A stretch of 64,000 nt of DNA from an uncultured Lachnospiraceae bacterium (GCA_947382625.1 CANDAG010000008.1:1-64000), one strand, 5' to 3'. Positions 9,330 through 17,904 are shown, counted from the stretch's first letter. The notes: generated by a model from the sequence alone, not told the origin. Numbers and translations are program-made.

Positions 9330-10776
9330 CAAAAAGAAAACTTTCAAGAAAACTTTTAAGAAAACTTTTTCGCAGATGGGAGCAAAGGTGAAGAGGATCA
9401 GGAACGGACTATATTTGATAACGGCCATACTGGCGCTTTTTCTTCCGGCACAGGCATTTGCCGCCGGGCAGGATGGGGTATCTTTTGAGCAGGATGGAGA
9501 CCTGGTGGCCGTAGCCCTGGAAATGGGAAATGCACAGCAGGAAAAAATATCGGCGGTTGCGGTTTCCCTGCAGATCGATGAAGGAAGCCGGGATAAGGTG
9601 AAGGCGGAATTTGATTTTGCCGGAGAATTAGGCGGAGCGGTAAAGGGATTTTTGTATGATGAAAGCACGGGAGTCCTGGATGTCTACGCCGCTTCTGACC
9701 AGAGCCTGTTTGCCGAGGATATCCTGAATCTGGGATATGTGCGGGTGACTCTCAAGGATTCCGGCGATGTTCTGCCGGTAGAGATCAGCTATCTGGGGGC
9801 GTCCTTCCAAACCGCCAATGAGGTTTACGGGGAAAAGCGGCCCATGGTGAATCGTACCCCGGAGCCTGTGAAAATGCAGGTGGGGGAAGGCACCCCGGGT
9901 ACCGGAGAGAATCCTCCGGATAATAGCGGAGGAGATACCGGCCAGGAGGGAGTGCCCGGCGGCGGAAACGGCACAGACGGCGTCCCGGGCGGCAGTGGAA
10001 ATGGCGCTCCGGGAAGTAATAGTTCCGGCAGCAGCTCCGGCAACGCCAACATAGACCAGGGATTGAATGATGAGAAGACTCAGTTTAAGAATGACCCTTC
10101 CAGTGCACAGCCGATTACCTCCTCTGTGATCAACAAAAACCAGACCCATACGGAGCTGACAAATATGAGTCAGCCGGCGGTTTTGACAGGCGGCAGCAGA
10201 CCGGGTGGAAGCAGCAGCCCTAAGCTGTCCCGGCCGGAAAATAAGGTATCCGTGGTTTCTCCTGCCAATGGTCCGTCAAGTATTCATATAGCCAAAGGCG
10301 ATCAGCACAGCTCCGGCAGAGGATCCGGAACGGAAAGCGGGGAAGGCCGGACGGATTTTGGGCAGGAATCTTCGGGAACAGGTTTTTCTGATGGAACGGG
10401 GGAAGAAATATCCGGCGGAGAGGGTGCTGGAGGAGATGAGATCCTTCTGGATCAAAAAGAAGGAGGAGCCATAAAAGAAAGCCTTACAAAGAGAAACCTC
10501 ATCCTGAGGATTGCCGGGATCATTGCCGGTTTCTCGGGTGTGGCAGGACTTGGAGCCTTTGGGCTGGTGAAGATAAAGGGTGCATTTGCCCCCGCAAAAA
10601 AGAGAAGGTCTCCCGGGAAAAGGTCTCCCAAAAAGAAGTCTGCCGGAGGAAGGCCTGGCGAGAAGAGGCCGGTCGGAAGAAAGCCTGTCCGAAAGAAGAC
10701 GGTCGGGAAAAAGACGGCGGCGCAGAGACGGAGGAAGCCGGTGCGGACAGGGAAAGCGATGAGTAAGGGACGATAA
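9292..10776 (+). CDS. membrane-anchored cohesin-like protein with a basic C-terminal tail
   Basis: A 494-residue protein. After a Lys-rich start it has a signal peptide (core GLYLITAILALFLPAQAFAA), a cohesin-like beta-sandwich (about 60-195, with VAVALEMGN, ISAVAVSLQI and LGYVRVTLKDSG), a Gly/Ser-rich linker (about 200-390), one membrane helix (about 402-427) and a roughly 60-residue tail packed with Lys and Arg. No LPxTG sorting motif is visible, so it is probably a single-pass membrane anchor. The start is uncertain: ATGs at 9292, 9313 and 9376 all lack a good SD, and the first two overlap the peptidase gene, which suggests translational coupling. The cohesin call is by pattern and neighbour, not by search. 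Confidence 0.66.
   Translation: MRQIQQKMCGNSDKKKTFKKTFKKTFSQMGAKVKRIRNGLYLITAILALFLPAQAFAAGQDGVSFEQDGDLVAVALEMGNAQQEKISAVAVSLQIDEGSRDKVKAEFDFAGELGGAVKGFLYDESTGVLDVYAASDQSLFAEDILNLGYVRVTLKDSGDVLPVEISYLGASFQTANEVYGEKRPMVNRTPEPVKMQVGEGTPGTGENPPDNSGGDTGQEGVPGGGNGTDGVPGGSGNGAPGSNSSGSSSGNANIDQGLNDEKTQFKNDPSSAQPITSSVINKNQTHTELTNMSQPAVLTGGSRPGGSSSPKLSRPENKVSVVSPANGPSSIHIAKGDQHSSGRGSGTESGEGRTDFGQESSGTGFSDGTGEEISGGEGAGGDEILLDQKEGGAIKESLTKRNLILRIAGIIAGFSGVAGLGAFGLVKIKGAFAPAKKRRSPGKRSPKKKSAGGRPGEKRPVGRKPVRKKTVGKKTAAQRRRKPVRTGKAMSKGR
9337..9370 (+). repeat. 12-base tandem repeat at the start of the cohesin-like gene
   Basis: The unit aaaactttyaag occurs nearly three times (9337-9348, 9349-9360, 9361-9370) and encodes KKTF repeats. 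A and T runs make it a possible slippage site. It starts just after the stop codon of the peptidase gene. Confidence 0.6.
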
Positions 10777-10823
10777 ACTTGTTTGTACGCATTATGTGTG
10801 GTAATGTTAATTTATTATGAAAG

Positions 10824-10889
10824 TCCCGGGGCGGCGGCTGTGCGCTGGATGTGCTTGCACAGCCCGGCGTACAGGAGTTTACCCCGGGA
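10824..10889 (+). ncRNA. nested hairpin element of unknown function
   Basis: TCCCGGGG (10824-10831) pairs with CCCCGGGA (10882-10889), enclosing GGCTGTGC paired perfectly with GCACAGCC. There is no T run, so it is not an ordinary terminator. It sits between the cohesin-like gene and a small open frame and could be a structured leader or the scar of a lost element. Confidence 0.35.
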
Positions 10890-10911
10890 GGTAAAAAGCG
10901 GCGAGGCAGTA

Positions 10912-11070
10912 ATGAGGCTTCGTGAAAGCCGTCAGCTGATCCGGGATACGGTTCAGATGAATGAGGCGGCAGTGGCTGCTCAGATTGAAAGAGTTCATGC
11001 AGAAATGACGGATCCTTTGCATTATAATAATGAACAGTCTTTGCATGATAGCTCATTGGATGAAAAATAA
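10912..11070 (+). CDS. small open frame of unknown function
   Basis: A 52-residue frame starting MRLRESRQLI with a GAGG site 5-6 bases upstream of its ATG; an open frame in the same phase extends back to 10783. The predicted product is helical and charged and I do not recognise it. It may be a small protein or the tail of a broken gene, since the neighbouring DNA holds another gene fragment on the opposite strand whose 3' end overlaps it. Confidence 0.25.
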   Translation: MRLRESRQLIRDTVQMNEAAVAAQIERVHAEMTDPLHYNNEQSLHDSSLDEK

Positions 11071-11193
11071 GGACTCGCCATGGATCAGGGCAAGGTTGCT
11101 GAAGACGATCAGCAGGATCCCAAGAACCATGGCGATACGATTTATTTTTCGGTTCCAGATTTTTTTCAGTTCATATTTGATCAATTCTTTCAT
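11053..11193 (-). pseudogene. 5' remnant of an ABC-2-type transporter permease gene
   Basis: The minus strand encodes a 46-residue peptide starting MKELIKYELKKIWNRKINRI, followed by one hydrophobic helix (MVLGILLIVFSNLALIHG) and an early stop. Its N-terminus resembles the first segment of ABC-2 permeases, which should continue for several hundred residues with more membrane helices. Nothing further in frame is visible downstream, so this is a truncated relic. Confidence 0.6.
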
Positions 11194-11411
11194 GATAGTT
11201 TTCTTTCTCGTTCTTTTTGGCAGTTACGTGAACTGTTCCATATAAAATGTTTCCAGATCCGTTCCACCTTCAGCCAGGGCGTATATGCCAAAATCTCCTT
11301 TCACAAGGTATAACGGTTTCAACGAGAGGAAGGTGCGGAAAATCTTTATTTTTATTATATAAAAGATTCCTGAGGAAAATAAGGAGCAAGTATGATATGA
11401 TGAAAGAAGCG

Positions 11412-11442
11412 GTAACGGTGAAGCCAAAGGCTGAATTGTTAC
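11412..11442 (-). repeat. hairpin repeat family B, copy B1
   Basis: On the minus strand this reads GTAACAATTCAGCC, a short loop, then GGCTTCACCGTTAC: a hairpin with AGCC/GGCT and GTAAC/GTTAC arms. Related copies are at 17822, 30871, 38511 and 41404. It lies about 50 bases before the GH42 gene. The rest of 11198-11489 shows no gene. Confidence 0.6.
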
Positions 11443-11489
11443 AGGAAGTGACTGTCGGGAGGGCCTGACGGTGCAGAAAGGAACAGAAA

Positions 11490-13505
11490 ATGAAGGATGG
11501 CTATTTAATGTATGGAGGCGATTACAATCCGGAGCAGTGGCTTTCTATGCCAAAGGCTTTGGAGACAGATCTTGCGCGCTTTGAGGAGGCCGGGATCAAT
11601 ACGGTATCGCTGGGGATTTTTGCCTGGGCAAAATTGGAGCCCAGGGAGGGGGAATTTTGTTTTGACTGGATGGAAAATATCATAAACAGGCTTTATGAGA
11701 GAGGGATTTCGGTGATCCTGGCAACACCCTCCGGAGCCCGTCCCCACTGGATGGCAGATAAATACCCGGAGGTTCTCAGGGTCAATGAAATGCGGCAGAA
11801 GGCTCTTTTTGGAGCCAGGCATAATCATTGTATGACCTCGCCTCTTTACCGGGAAAAGGTGGGCCAGATCAATTATCTGCTGGCAGAGCGTTTTGGCAAT
11901 CATCCCGGGGTAAAGATGTGGCATATTTCCAATGAATATGGAGGAGAGTGTCATTGCGAGTTATGTCAGCAGGCATTCAGAGAATGGCTGAAGAAAAAGT
12001 ACCAAACCATAGACGCCTTAAACGATGCCTGGTGTACTGCTTTCTGGAGTCATACCTACGATGATTTTGAACAGGTGGAAAGTCCCTCACCCCTGGGTGA
12101 GACCAGTATTATGGGACTTATTCTGGACTGGCACCGGTTTGTCTCTGACCAGACCATTGATTTTATGGAGAAGGAGATCGATGCGCTCAGAAAGGCAGGA
12201 GCCGGTCAGCCGGTTACTGCAAATCTCATGTACCATTTCGGTGGCATCGATTATTTCCGACTGGCACAAAAAATCGATGTGGCTTCCTGGGACAGTTATC
12301 CTACCTGGCATAAGAAGCCGGAATGGGAGACTGCAAGGGATACGGCCTTCTGGCATGATGTGATCCGCAGCCTTAAGAGAAAGCCCTTCCTGATGCTGGA
12401 GTCCTGTCCCGGAGCAACCAACTGGCAGGGCGTGAGTAAGCTGAAAAAGCCGGGGATGGTGGCGGCCGCCTCCCTGCAGAGTATTGCCCACGGCGCCGAT
12501 GGGGCCTTATATTTTCAGATGCGCAAGAGCAGAGGCGGGGAAGAAAAGTTCCACGGTGCAGTGATAGACCACTATGACGGAAACGACACCAGAACCTTCC
12601 GGGATGTGGCAGAAACCGGGGAAATGCTTGCCCGTTTAGGGGAGGTGTCGGGAACCGAAACCTGTGCCCGGGCAGCGGTTCTGTATGACTGGGAGAACCG
12701 CTGGGCCTTAGAGGGGTCTAAGGGACCCAGAAACGATGGGCTCTATTATGAAGAATGTGTGGAAAAATCCTACCGGGCTCTTCGGAGGCTGGGGGTGAAT
12801 GTGGATGTGATAGACCAGACCTTTGATCTTTCGGATTACCGTTTTGTGGCGGCTCCCATGGAGTATCTTTTCCGTCCGGGCTTTGAGAAAAAGGTAAGGG
12901 ATTATGTGGAAAAGGGCGGCATTTTTGTGATGACCTACTGGTCCGGGGTGGTGGACGAGAATGACTGCTGTTTCCTGGGCGGCACGCCTTACGGGCTGAT
13001 GGATGTGTTAGGACTCCGCAGCGAGGAGATCGATGCTCTTTACGACTGGGAGGAAAATACTGTCTGTCAGACCGAAGAAGGGCTTGCCGGAATGAAGGAA
13101 AGCTATACCTGCAAATATTTATGCCAGCTTGTAAAGCCTGACGGGGCCCAGACATTGATGGTCTACGGCAAGGATTTTTACGCGGGGTTGCCTGCTCTTT
13201 TGAAAAACGATTTTGGTAAGGGTCACGCCTATTATGTATGCGCGGATATGGAGCAGGGGTTCTATGATGACCTTTATCGGATATTAGCCGGGGAAGCCGG
13301 GCTTAGAAGTCCCTGGCCGGAGGAAATCCCGGAGGGCGTGGAGCTTACTGTCAGAAGCAGCCGGGAAGCGGATTATGTGTTTCTCCAGAATTTCGGCAGG
13401 GAAACGGTGGAACTGAAGCTGCCGGAAGGGGAGGTCCTTATGGGCAGCCGGGACGGCAGGATGGAGCATCTCGAAGCCATCGTGCTGAAGCTGGAGAGAG
13501 GATGA
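11490..13505 (+). CDS. beta-galactosidase, GH42
   Basis: A 671-residue cytoplasmic enzyme that removes terminal beta-galactose from oligosaccharides. The N-terminal TIM barrel contains the acid/base Glu149 (WHISNEYGG) and the nucleophile Glu304 (MLESCPGATNW). The HCELC cysteines next to the active site fit the GH42 zinc cluster. Residues of about 390-600 form the trimerisation domain and the rest a small beta domain; the length is normal for GH42. AGAAAGGAAC precedes the ATG. No signal peptide is seen, so it acts on imported sugar. The GH2 beta-galactosidase follows 136 bases later but with its own promoter. Confidence 0.93.
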   Translation: MKDGYLMYGGDYNPEQWLSMPKALETDLARFEEAGINTVSLGIFAWAKLEPREGEFCFDWMENIINRLYERGISVILATPSGARPHWMADKYPEVLRVNEMRQKALFGARHNHCMTSPLYREKVGQINYLLAERFGNHPGVKMWHISNEYGGECHCELCQQAFREWLKKKYQTIDALNDAWCTAFWSHTYDDFEQVESPSPLGETSIMGLILDWHRFVSDQTIDFMEKEIDALRKAGAGQPVTANLMYHFGGIDYFRLAQKIDVASWDSYPTWHKKPEWETARDTAFWHDVIRSLKRKPFLMLESCPGATNWQGVSKLKKPGMVAAASLQSIAHGADGALYFQMRKSRGGEEKFHGAVIDHYDGNDTRTFRDVAETGEMLARLGEVSGTETCARAAVLYDWENRWALEGSKGPRNDGLYYEECVEKSYRALRRLGVNVDVIDQTFDLSDYRFVAAPMEYLFRPGFEKKVRDYVEKGGIFVMTYWSGVVDENDCCFLGGTPYGLMDVLGLRSEEIDALYDWEENTVCQTEEGLAGMKESYTCKYLCQLVKPDGAQTLMVYGKDFYAGLPALLKNDFGKGHAYYVCADMEQGFYDDLYRILAGEAGLRSPWPEEIPEGVELTVRSSREADYVFLQNFGRETVELKLPEGEVLMGSRDGRMEHLEAIVLKLERG

Positions 13506-13516
13506 AATTTTTTATT

Positions 13517-13554
13517 AACATAAGGATAACCTGCAGAGCGTGTTATCCGTTGTG
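13517..13554 (+). repeat. hairpin repeat family A, copy A2
   Basis: Outer arms AACA and TGTG (three pairs), then taag, inner stem GATAAC/GTTATC (perfect), loop ctgcagagcgt. Here the inner stem is A/T-rich, in contrast to the G/C-rich stem of copy A5 at the same place. Confidence 0.7.
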
Positions 13555-13583
13555 TAAATTCCGGTTTTGTGCAATAAAAAACA

Positions 13584-13613
13584 TGGCAATCGGGAGAGCA
13601 CATCCTTTATAAT
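13584..13613 (+). promoter_or_regulatory. promoter for the GH2 beta-galactosidase
   Basis: TGGCAA (13584-13589), an 18-base spacer and a perfect TATAAT (13608-13613), followed by TAGGAGG before the ATG at 13642. Confidence 0.5.
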
Positions 13614-13641
13614 AAAAATAACACAGTAGGAGGTAAGAAAT

Positions 13642-16600
13642 ATGATCATTCCAAAGTATTACGAGGATTTAAATGTGCTGCATATGAATACCATGCCCAA
13701 CAGGGCTTACTATATTCCTGCAGCAGCAAGGCTTGCAGATCCGGCAGAATGCCGGGAGGAGTCGGAGCGTTTTGTACTTTTGTCAGGGGATTGGAAATTC
13801 CGGTATTTTGACAGCATTTATGATGTGAAGGAGGAGTTTTTCCAGGAAGGATACGATACTGCCGGTTTTGATGAGGTGACAGTGCCGGAGGTATGGCAGA
13901 ATTACGGCTATGACCGTCATCAGTATACCAACACCCGTTATCCTTTTCCCATGGATCCCCCGTATGTGCCCTGCGAAAATCCTTGCGGGGAGTATGTGCG
14001 TACCTTCACTTATCACAGGGAAGAGGGTGCACCCAGGGCGTACCTGAATTTTGAGGGAGTGGATTCCTGCTTTTATGTATGGATGAACGGCAGCTTTGTG
14101 GGATACAGCCAGGTTTCTCATTCCACCAGTGAGTTTGACGTAACGGACACTCTTAAGGAAGGGGAAAACACCCTCTGCGTACTGGTTTTGAAATGGTGTG
14201 ACGGAAGCTATTTGGAGGATCAGGACAAGTTCAGGATGAGCGGGATCTTCCGGGATGTCTATCTTCTGAAACGGCCGGAACAGGGCATTTTTGACTATTT
14301 TGTAAAGGCGCAGCCCACAGAAGATTTTAAGGGTGGAAACGTGGAGATTACCTTCCGGTATCTGGACAGGCCTGTGCCTGTAAGGGCAAGTCTTTTTGAT
14401 AAGGAAGATAAGCTGATCGCTCAGGCGGATGGGGCGGAGAATACAGTCTCCCTTCACGTGGAGGAGGCAAGGCTCTGGAATGCGGAGGATCCTTATCTGT
14501 ATACCCTGGTTCTTGAGACGGAAGATGAGGTGATCACGGATCAGGTGGGTATCCGGGAGATCCATACAAAGGACGGCGTACTGTATATCAATGGAGTGAA
14601 TGTGAAATTCCGTGGTACCAACCGTCATGATTCAGACCCGGTGACCGGCTTTGCCATCAGCCCGGCTCAGCTGAAGAAGGATCTGAAGGTAATGAAGGAG
14701 CATAATATCAATGCCATCCGTACTAGCCATTATCCTAACGCTCCCTGGGCTTATCAGCTTTATGACCGCCTGGGCTTTTATGTTATCGATGAAGCGGACA
14801 ATGAGAGTCATGGAACGGAAGAAGTCTACATGAAGGACAGAGAATGGGAAGCCAGAGCAAGGATGTGGGGCATCGCCATAGCGGACAATCCGGAGTTTAC
14901 CGAGGCCACAGTGGACAGGACCAGGCGTTGCGTGGAACGGGATAAGAACCGGCCAAGCGTGGTGATCTGGTCTATGGGAAATGAATGTGCTTATGGATGT
15001 ACCTTTGAGGCGGCGCTTAAGTGGACCAAGGAATTTGATCCTACCCGTCTGACCCATTATGAAGCGGTCCGTTATGTACCCAGAGATGACTGTGATCTCA
15101 GCAATGTGGACCTGCACAGCCGGATGTACCCTGCCCTTACGGAGATCCACAGATATTTTGAGGAGGATGGTTCGCTTCCTTATGTGATGTGTGAATATTG
15201 CCACGCCATGGGAAACGGCCCCGGCGATCTGGAGGATTACTTTGCCCTGATCCAGCAGTATGACGGGATCTGCGGCGGATTTATCTGGGAGTGGTGTGAT
15301 CACGCCATTGAAACCGGAAGAACGATTACAGGAAAGAAAATGTATGCTTACGGCGGCGACCACCAGGAATTCCCCCATGACGGCAATTTCTGTATGGATG
15401 GTCTGGTATATCCTGACCGCAGGCCTCACACCGGTCTGATGGAATTTAAAAATGTCCATCGCCCTGTCAGAGTGGTTTCCCTGAATCAGACAGGCTCCGA
15501 TCAGGGGATTAAGGAGCTGGTGCTCCACAACTATATGGATTTTGTAAATCTGAAGGATTACCTGACCATCGGATACGAGGTGATCTGTGATGGCATTCCG
15601 GTAGAAAAAGGTGCGGTTACCGATCCTGAGCTTTTGGATATCCCCGCCCATGGAGAAAAGGCGGTTCCTTTTGCCTTCCATATTCCTGAAAGCGGGAAGT
15701 GCTTCCTTAAGGTTTCCTATTATCTGAAGGAGGCAAATGAGATTCTTCCTGCAGGCTTTTTGCTTGGATTTGAGGAGACAGAGCTTTTCAATGCAAGAAA
15801 TGAAAATCAGAAGGTAAAGGAGCTTTTCGAAAAGGAACATGGTCTGGCGGAATTCGAGATCAGAGAGGATGATCGAAGCATTACCGTTTCCACCCGGGAG
15901 TTCAGCTATACCTATGATAAATTAACAGGCGTGTTCCGGGAAATGGTTTATCAGAACCAGTCTCTCCTTGAGCGTCCTATGGAATATAATATCTGGCGTG
16001 CGCCTACTGATAATGACAGAGTGATCAAGTCAGAATGGAGGGCAGCCGGGTATGACCGCATTGTCACCAGGGCTTATGAGACCCATTTGAGTGCAAAGCC
16101 GGATAAGGTAAAGATTAGCACCACCCTTTCAATCTCCGCCATTTACCTTCAGAGGATATTGAACATCAACGCCTGCTGGACGATCTGGCCGGACGGCACT
16201 GTGGATGTATCACTTCATGGGGAGAAGGATCCGGTATTCCCGTTCCTGCCAAGGTTTGGCCTCCGGATGTTTATGCCAAAGGAAATGGATCGGGTAAACT
16301 ACTGCGGAATCGGGCCTGTGGAAAGCTATATCGATAAGAGGTGGGCCGGATACCACGGAGTGTTTGATACGGATGTGAAGGCAATGCACGAGGATTATAT
16401 CCGTCCTCAGGAAAACGGCAGCCACCATGACTGTGATTACGTAACGGTGGGAAGCGGCAAAGCGGCCCTGACCATAGCCAGCAGGAATACCTTTGCCTTT
16501 AACGCCTCTGTTTATACTCAGGAGGAGCTTACCGCAAAGGCTCATAATTATGAGCTGGAAGAGTCACCCTATACGGTGCTGTGTGTAGATTACCGCCAGA

Positions 16601-16704
16601 GCGGGATCGGTTCCGGAAGCTGCGGCCCTCAGCTTCTTGAGAAGTATCGGTTAAACGGAGAAAAGATAGATTTTGAATTCAGGATGAGACCTGAGAATAA
16701 ATAA
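13642..16704 (+). CDS. lacZ: beta-galactosidase, GH2 (LacZ type)
   Basis: A 1,020-residue cytoplasmic beta-galactosidase of full LacZ length. Domains in order: sugar-binding jelly roll (about 40-220), immunoglobulin-like domain (to about 310), TIM barrel with acid/base Glu448 (WSMGNECAYG) and nucleophile Glu518 (VMCEYCHAMGNGPG), a further Ig-like domain and the large C-terminal beta-sandwich (small chain of LacZ). The LacZ signature EYCHAMGN, where a Cys replaces the common Ala, supports the call. It follows the GH42 gene and ends in a strong terminator. Two unrelated beta-galactosidases side by side suggest different linkages or chain lengths as substrates. Confidence 0.94.
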   Translation: MIIPKYYEDLNVLHMNTMPNRAYYIPAAARLADPAECREESERFVLLSGDWKFRYFDSIYDVKEEFFQEGYDTAGFDEVTVPEVWQNYGYDRHQYTNTRYPFPMDPPYVPCENPCGEYVRTFTYHREEGAPRAYLNFEGVDSCFYVWMNGSFVGYSQVSHSTSEFDVTDTLKEGENTLCVLVLKWCDGSYLEDQDKFRMSGIFRDVYLLKRPEQGIFDYFVKAQPTEDFKGGNVEITFRYLDRPVPVRASLFDKEDKLIAQADGAENTVSLHVEEARLWNAEDPYLYTLVLETEDEVITDQVGIREIHTKDGVLYINGVNVKFRGTNRHDSDPVTGFAISPAQLKKDLKVMKEHNINAIRTSHYPNAPWAYQLYDRLGFYVIDEADNESHGTEEVYMKDREWEARARMWGIAIADNPEFTEATVDRTRRCVERDKNRPSVVIWSMGNECAYGCTFEAALKWTKEFDPTRLTHYEAVRYVPRDDCDLSNVDLHSRMYPALTEIHRYFEEDGSLPYVMCEYCHAMGNGPGDLEDYFALIQQYDGICGGFIWEWCDHAIETGRTITGKKMYAYGGDHQEFPHDGNFCMDGLVYPDRRPHTGLMEFKNVHRPVRVVSLNQTGSDQGIKELVLHNYMDFVNLKDYLTIGYEVICDGIPVEKGAVTDPELLDIPAHGEKAVPFAFHIPESGKCFLKVSYYLKEANEILPAGFLLGFEETELFNARNENQKVKELFEKEHGLAEFEIREDDRSITVSTREFSYTYDKLTGVFREMVYQNQSLLERPMEYNIWRAPTDNDRVIKSEWRAAGYDRIVTRAYETHLSAKPDKVKISTTLSISAIYLQRILNINACWTIWPDGTVDVSLHGEKDPVFPFLPRFGLRMFMPKEMDRVNYCGIGPVESYIDKRWAGYHGVFDTDVKAMHEDYIRPQENGSHHDCDYVTVGSGKAALTIASRNTFAFNASVYTQEELTAKAHNYELEESPYTVLCVDYRQSGIGSGSCGPQLLEKYRLNGEKIDFEFRMRPENK

Positions 16705-16752
16705 ACAATGGGCTGCGCGTGCATGAAATTGCATACAGGTTAAAAAAGACTT

Positions 16753-16790
16753 CGGCGGAGAAAATCATTTTCTCCGCCGGGTTCATTTTA
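16753..16790 (+). terminator. terminator after lacZ
   Basis: CGGCGGAGAAAA and TTTTCTCCGCCG form a 12-bp stem around TCA (16753-16779), followed by gttcatttt. It can also serve the leftward Ltp-repeat gene that ends at 16798. Confidence 0.8.
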
Positions 16791-16797
16791 AGGGGGG

Positions 16798-17610
16798 TTA
16801 TTTCAGATTTTTGATGGCGTAGCTGGCTTCCTCCGGCGAGAATTTATCGCCGTGCTCGGAGATCAGCTGGTTATAGATCGCCGATTTGGTCATATTGGTG
16901 GATTGCCGGTACTCCTTTGCCTTGTACAGAGCGTTTGCCATCCAGTCTGCTTCCAGATGCTCCATGGCGTATTGTGCCTGTGCCTCCGTAAATTTTTCAC
17001 CGTTTTCGGAGATGAGCTGGTCGTAGATCGCGGTCCGGGACATATGCATGGTATCGCTGTATACAGTGGCTTTTTGCAGAGCGTTGGCGTTCCAGTCGGC
17101 ATTTACATGGGTTACGGCGTAGCTTGCCGCCTCCGGAGAGACATTCTCTCCATATTCGGAAATAAGTTGATCATAAATGGCCTGCTTTGACATATGCATG
17201 AGATCGCAATAATTATCTGCTCTGTTTAATGCAGACTGGTATTCGGCCGGGATTTCTTCTTTTACAGGCGTCTCTGTGGGCGTTTGGGCAGAGGGAGATT
17301 CTTGGCTATGGGGAGACTCTATATCGCTGCCCGTGGGCGCTGCTCTTACAGGGGAGGGTATCTCACTGTTAGCTGCAGGAGTGGGAGAGGCCGCCCTCCG
17401 ATCAGTGGTCTCCGGATCAGCTGTTTCCGGAGCGGCTGCCTCATCTGCCAGGGAGGGCTCTGCCTCTGTTTTTTCCGGGGAAGCATTCTGTTGGTTCGGG
17501 GAAAAATTTCCGTGGAAGAGAGGGTACAGCAGGATAAAGCAGACCAGAGCCGCCGTGCATACGCCTATGGCTGCCAGAAAGCAGGTAAGTATTTTGAATA
17601 TCCGCCGCAT
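16798..17610 (-). CDS. membrane-anchored protein with three Ltp repeats
   Basis: A 270-residue surface protein: an N-terminal hydrophobic anchor (MRRIFKILTCFLAAIGVCTAAL and on), a Pro/Ser/Thr/Glu-rich stalk, then three repeats of about 47 residues (about 130-270) with the pattern ALxxAxxYxxxxxMSxxAIYxQLISExG followed by a region ending AxYAxxxLxADWxxNAL. This is the host-cell-surface lipoprotein (Ltp) repeat known from the superinfection-exclusion lipoprotein of phage TP-J34, and it also occurs in many Firmicute secreted proteins of unknown role. The start at 17610 is preferred over 17628 because GGGAGG lies 10 bases upstream of it. No lipobox is evident. Phage exclusion is a possibility, not a conclusion. 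Confidence 0.75.
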   Translation of the reverse strand: MRRIFKILTCFLAAIGVCTAALVCFILLYPLFHGNFSPNQQNASPEKTEAEPSLADEAAAPETADPETTDRRAASPTPAANSEIPSPVRAAPTGSDIESPHSQESPSAQTPTETPVKEEIPAEYQSALNRADNYCDLMHMSKQAIYDQLISEYGENVSPEAASYAVTHVNADWNANALQKATVYSDTMHMSRTAIYDQLISENGEKFTEAQAQYAMEHLEADWMANALYKAKEYRQSTNMTKSAIYNQLISEHGDKFSPEEASYAIKNLK

Positions 17611-17780
17611 AAAGCCTATTCCTCCCATCTGATAATTATCATCCTATATTTATATCATAAGTCACGGATCCTGCAAAGCCTTTTCTCCCATGGATTTAGT
17701 GACAGGCAGGAATACCAATGGGCAAAGGAAGCTGTTTAACGGACTTCGTGAAACAACCCGGGAAGTGATACACGCCTGCC

Positions 17781-17809
17781 TTGAAAAACAATCCCCCTTT
17801 TAGTATAAT
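17781..17809 (+). promoter_or_regulatory. promoter of the metNIQ operon
   Basis: TTGAAA (17781-17786), a 17-base spacer and a perfect TATAAT (17804-17809). No SAM riboswitch or T-box is seen in the leader; instead it contains repeat copy B2. Confidence 0.75.
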
Positions 17810-17821
17810 GAAGCAGGTAAC

Positions 17822-17863
17822 GTAACTATTCAGCCAGGGCTTTGCACTTGCTGCAAAGTCCGT
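17822..17863 (+). repeat. hairpin repeat family B, copy B2 (long variant)
   Basis: GTAACTATTCAGCC is followed by TTTGCA-cttgc-TGCAAA, a short perfect hairpin. The same composite occurs inverted at 30871-30911 (copy B3). It lies in the untranslated leader of metN. Confidence 0.6.
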
Positions 17864-17904
17864 GAGAATACATAATACACAGGTGTAGCCAAGAGGGAAT
17901 CTGA

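Noticed and set aside
14632-15840. A 402-codon open frame antisense to lacZ
   Set aside because: It lies wholly within a well-supported GH2 gene, has no SD and has no recognisable motif; GC-rich coding DNA often leaves such frames open.
17810-17904. SAM riboswitch or T-box in the metN leader
   Set aside because: None of the conserved core sequences are present; the leader contains only repeat copy B2.
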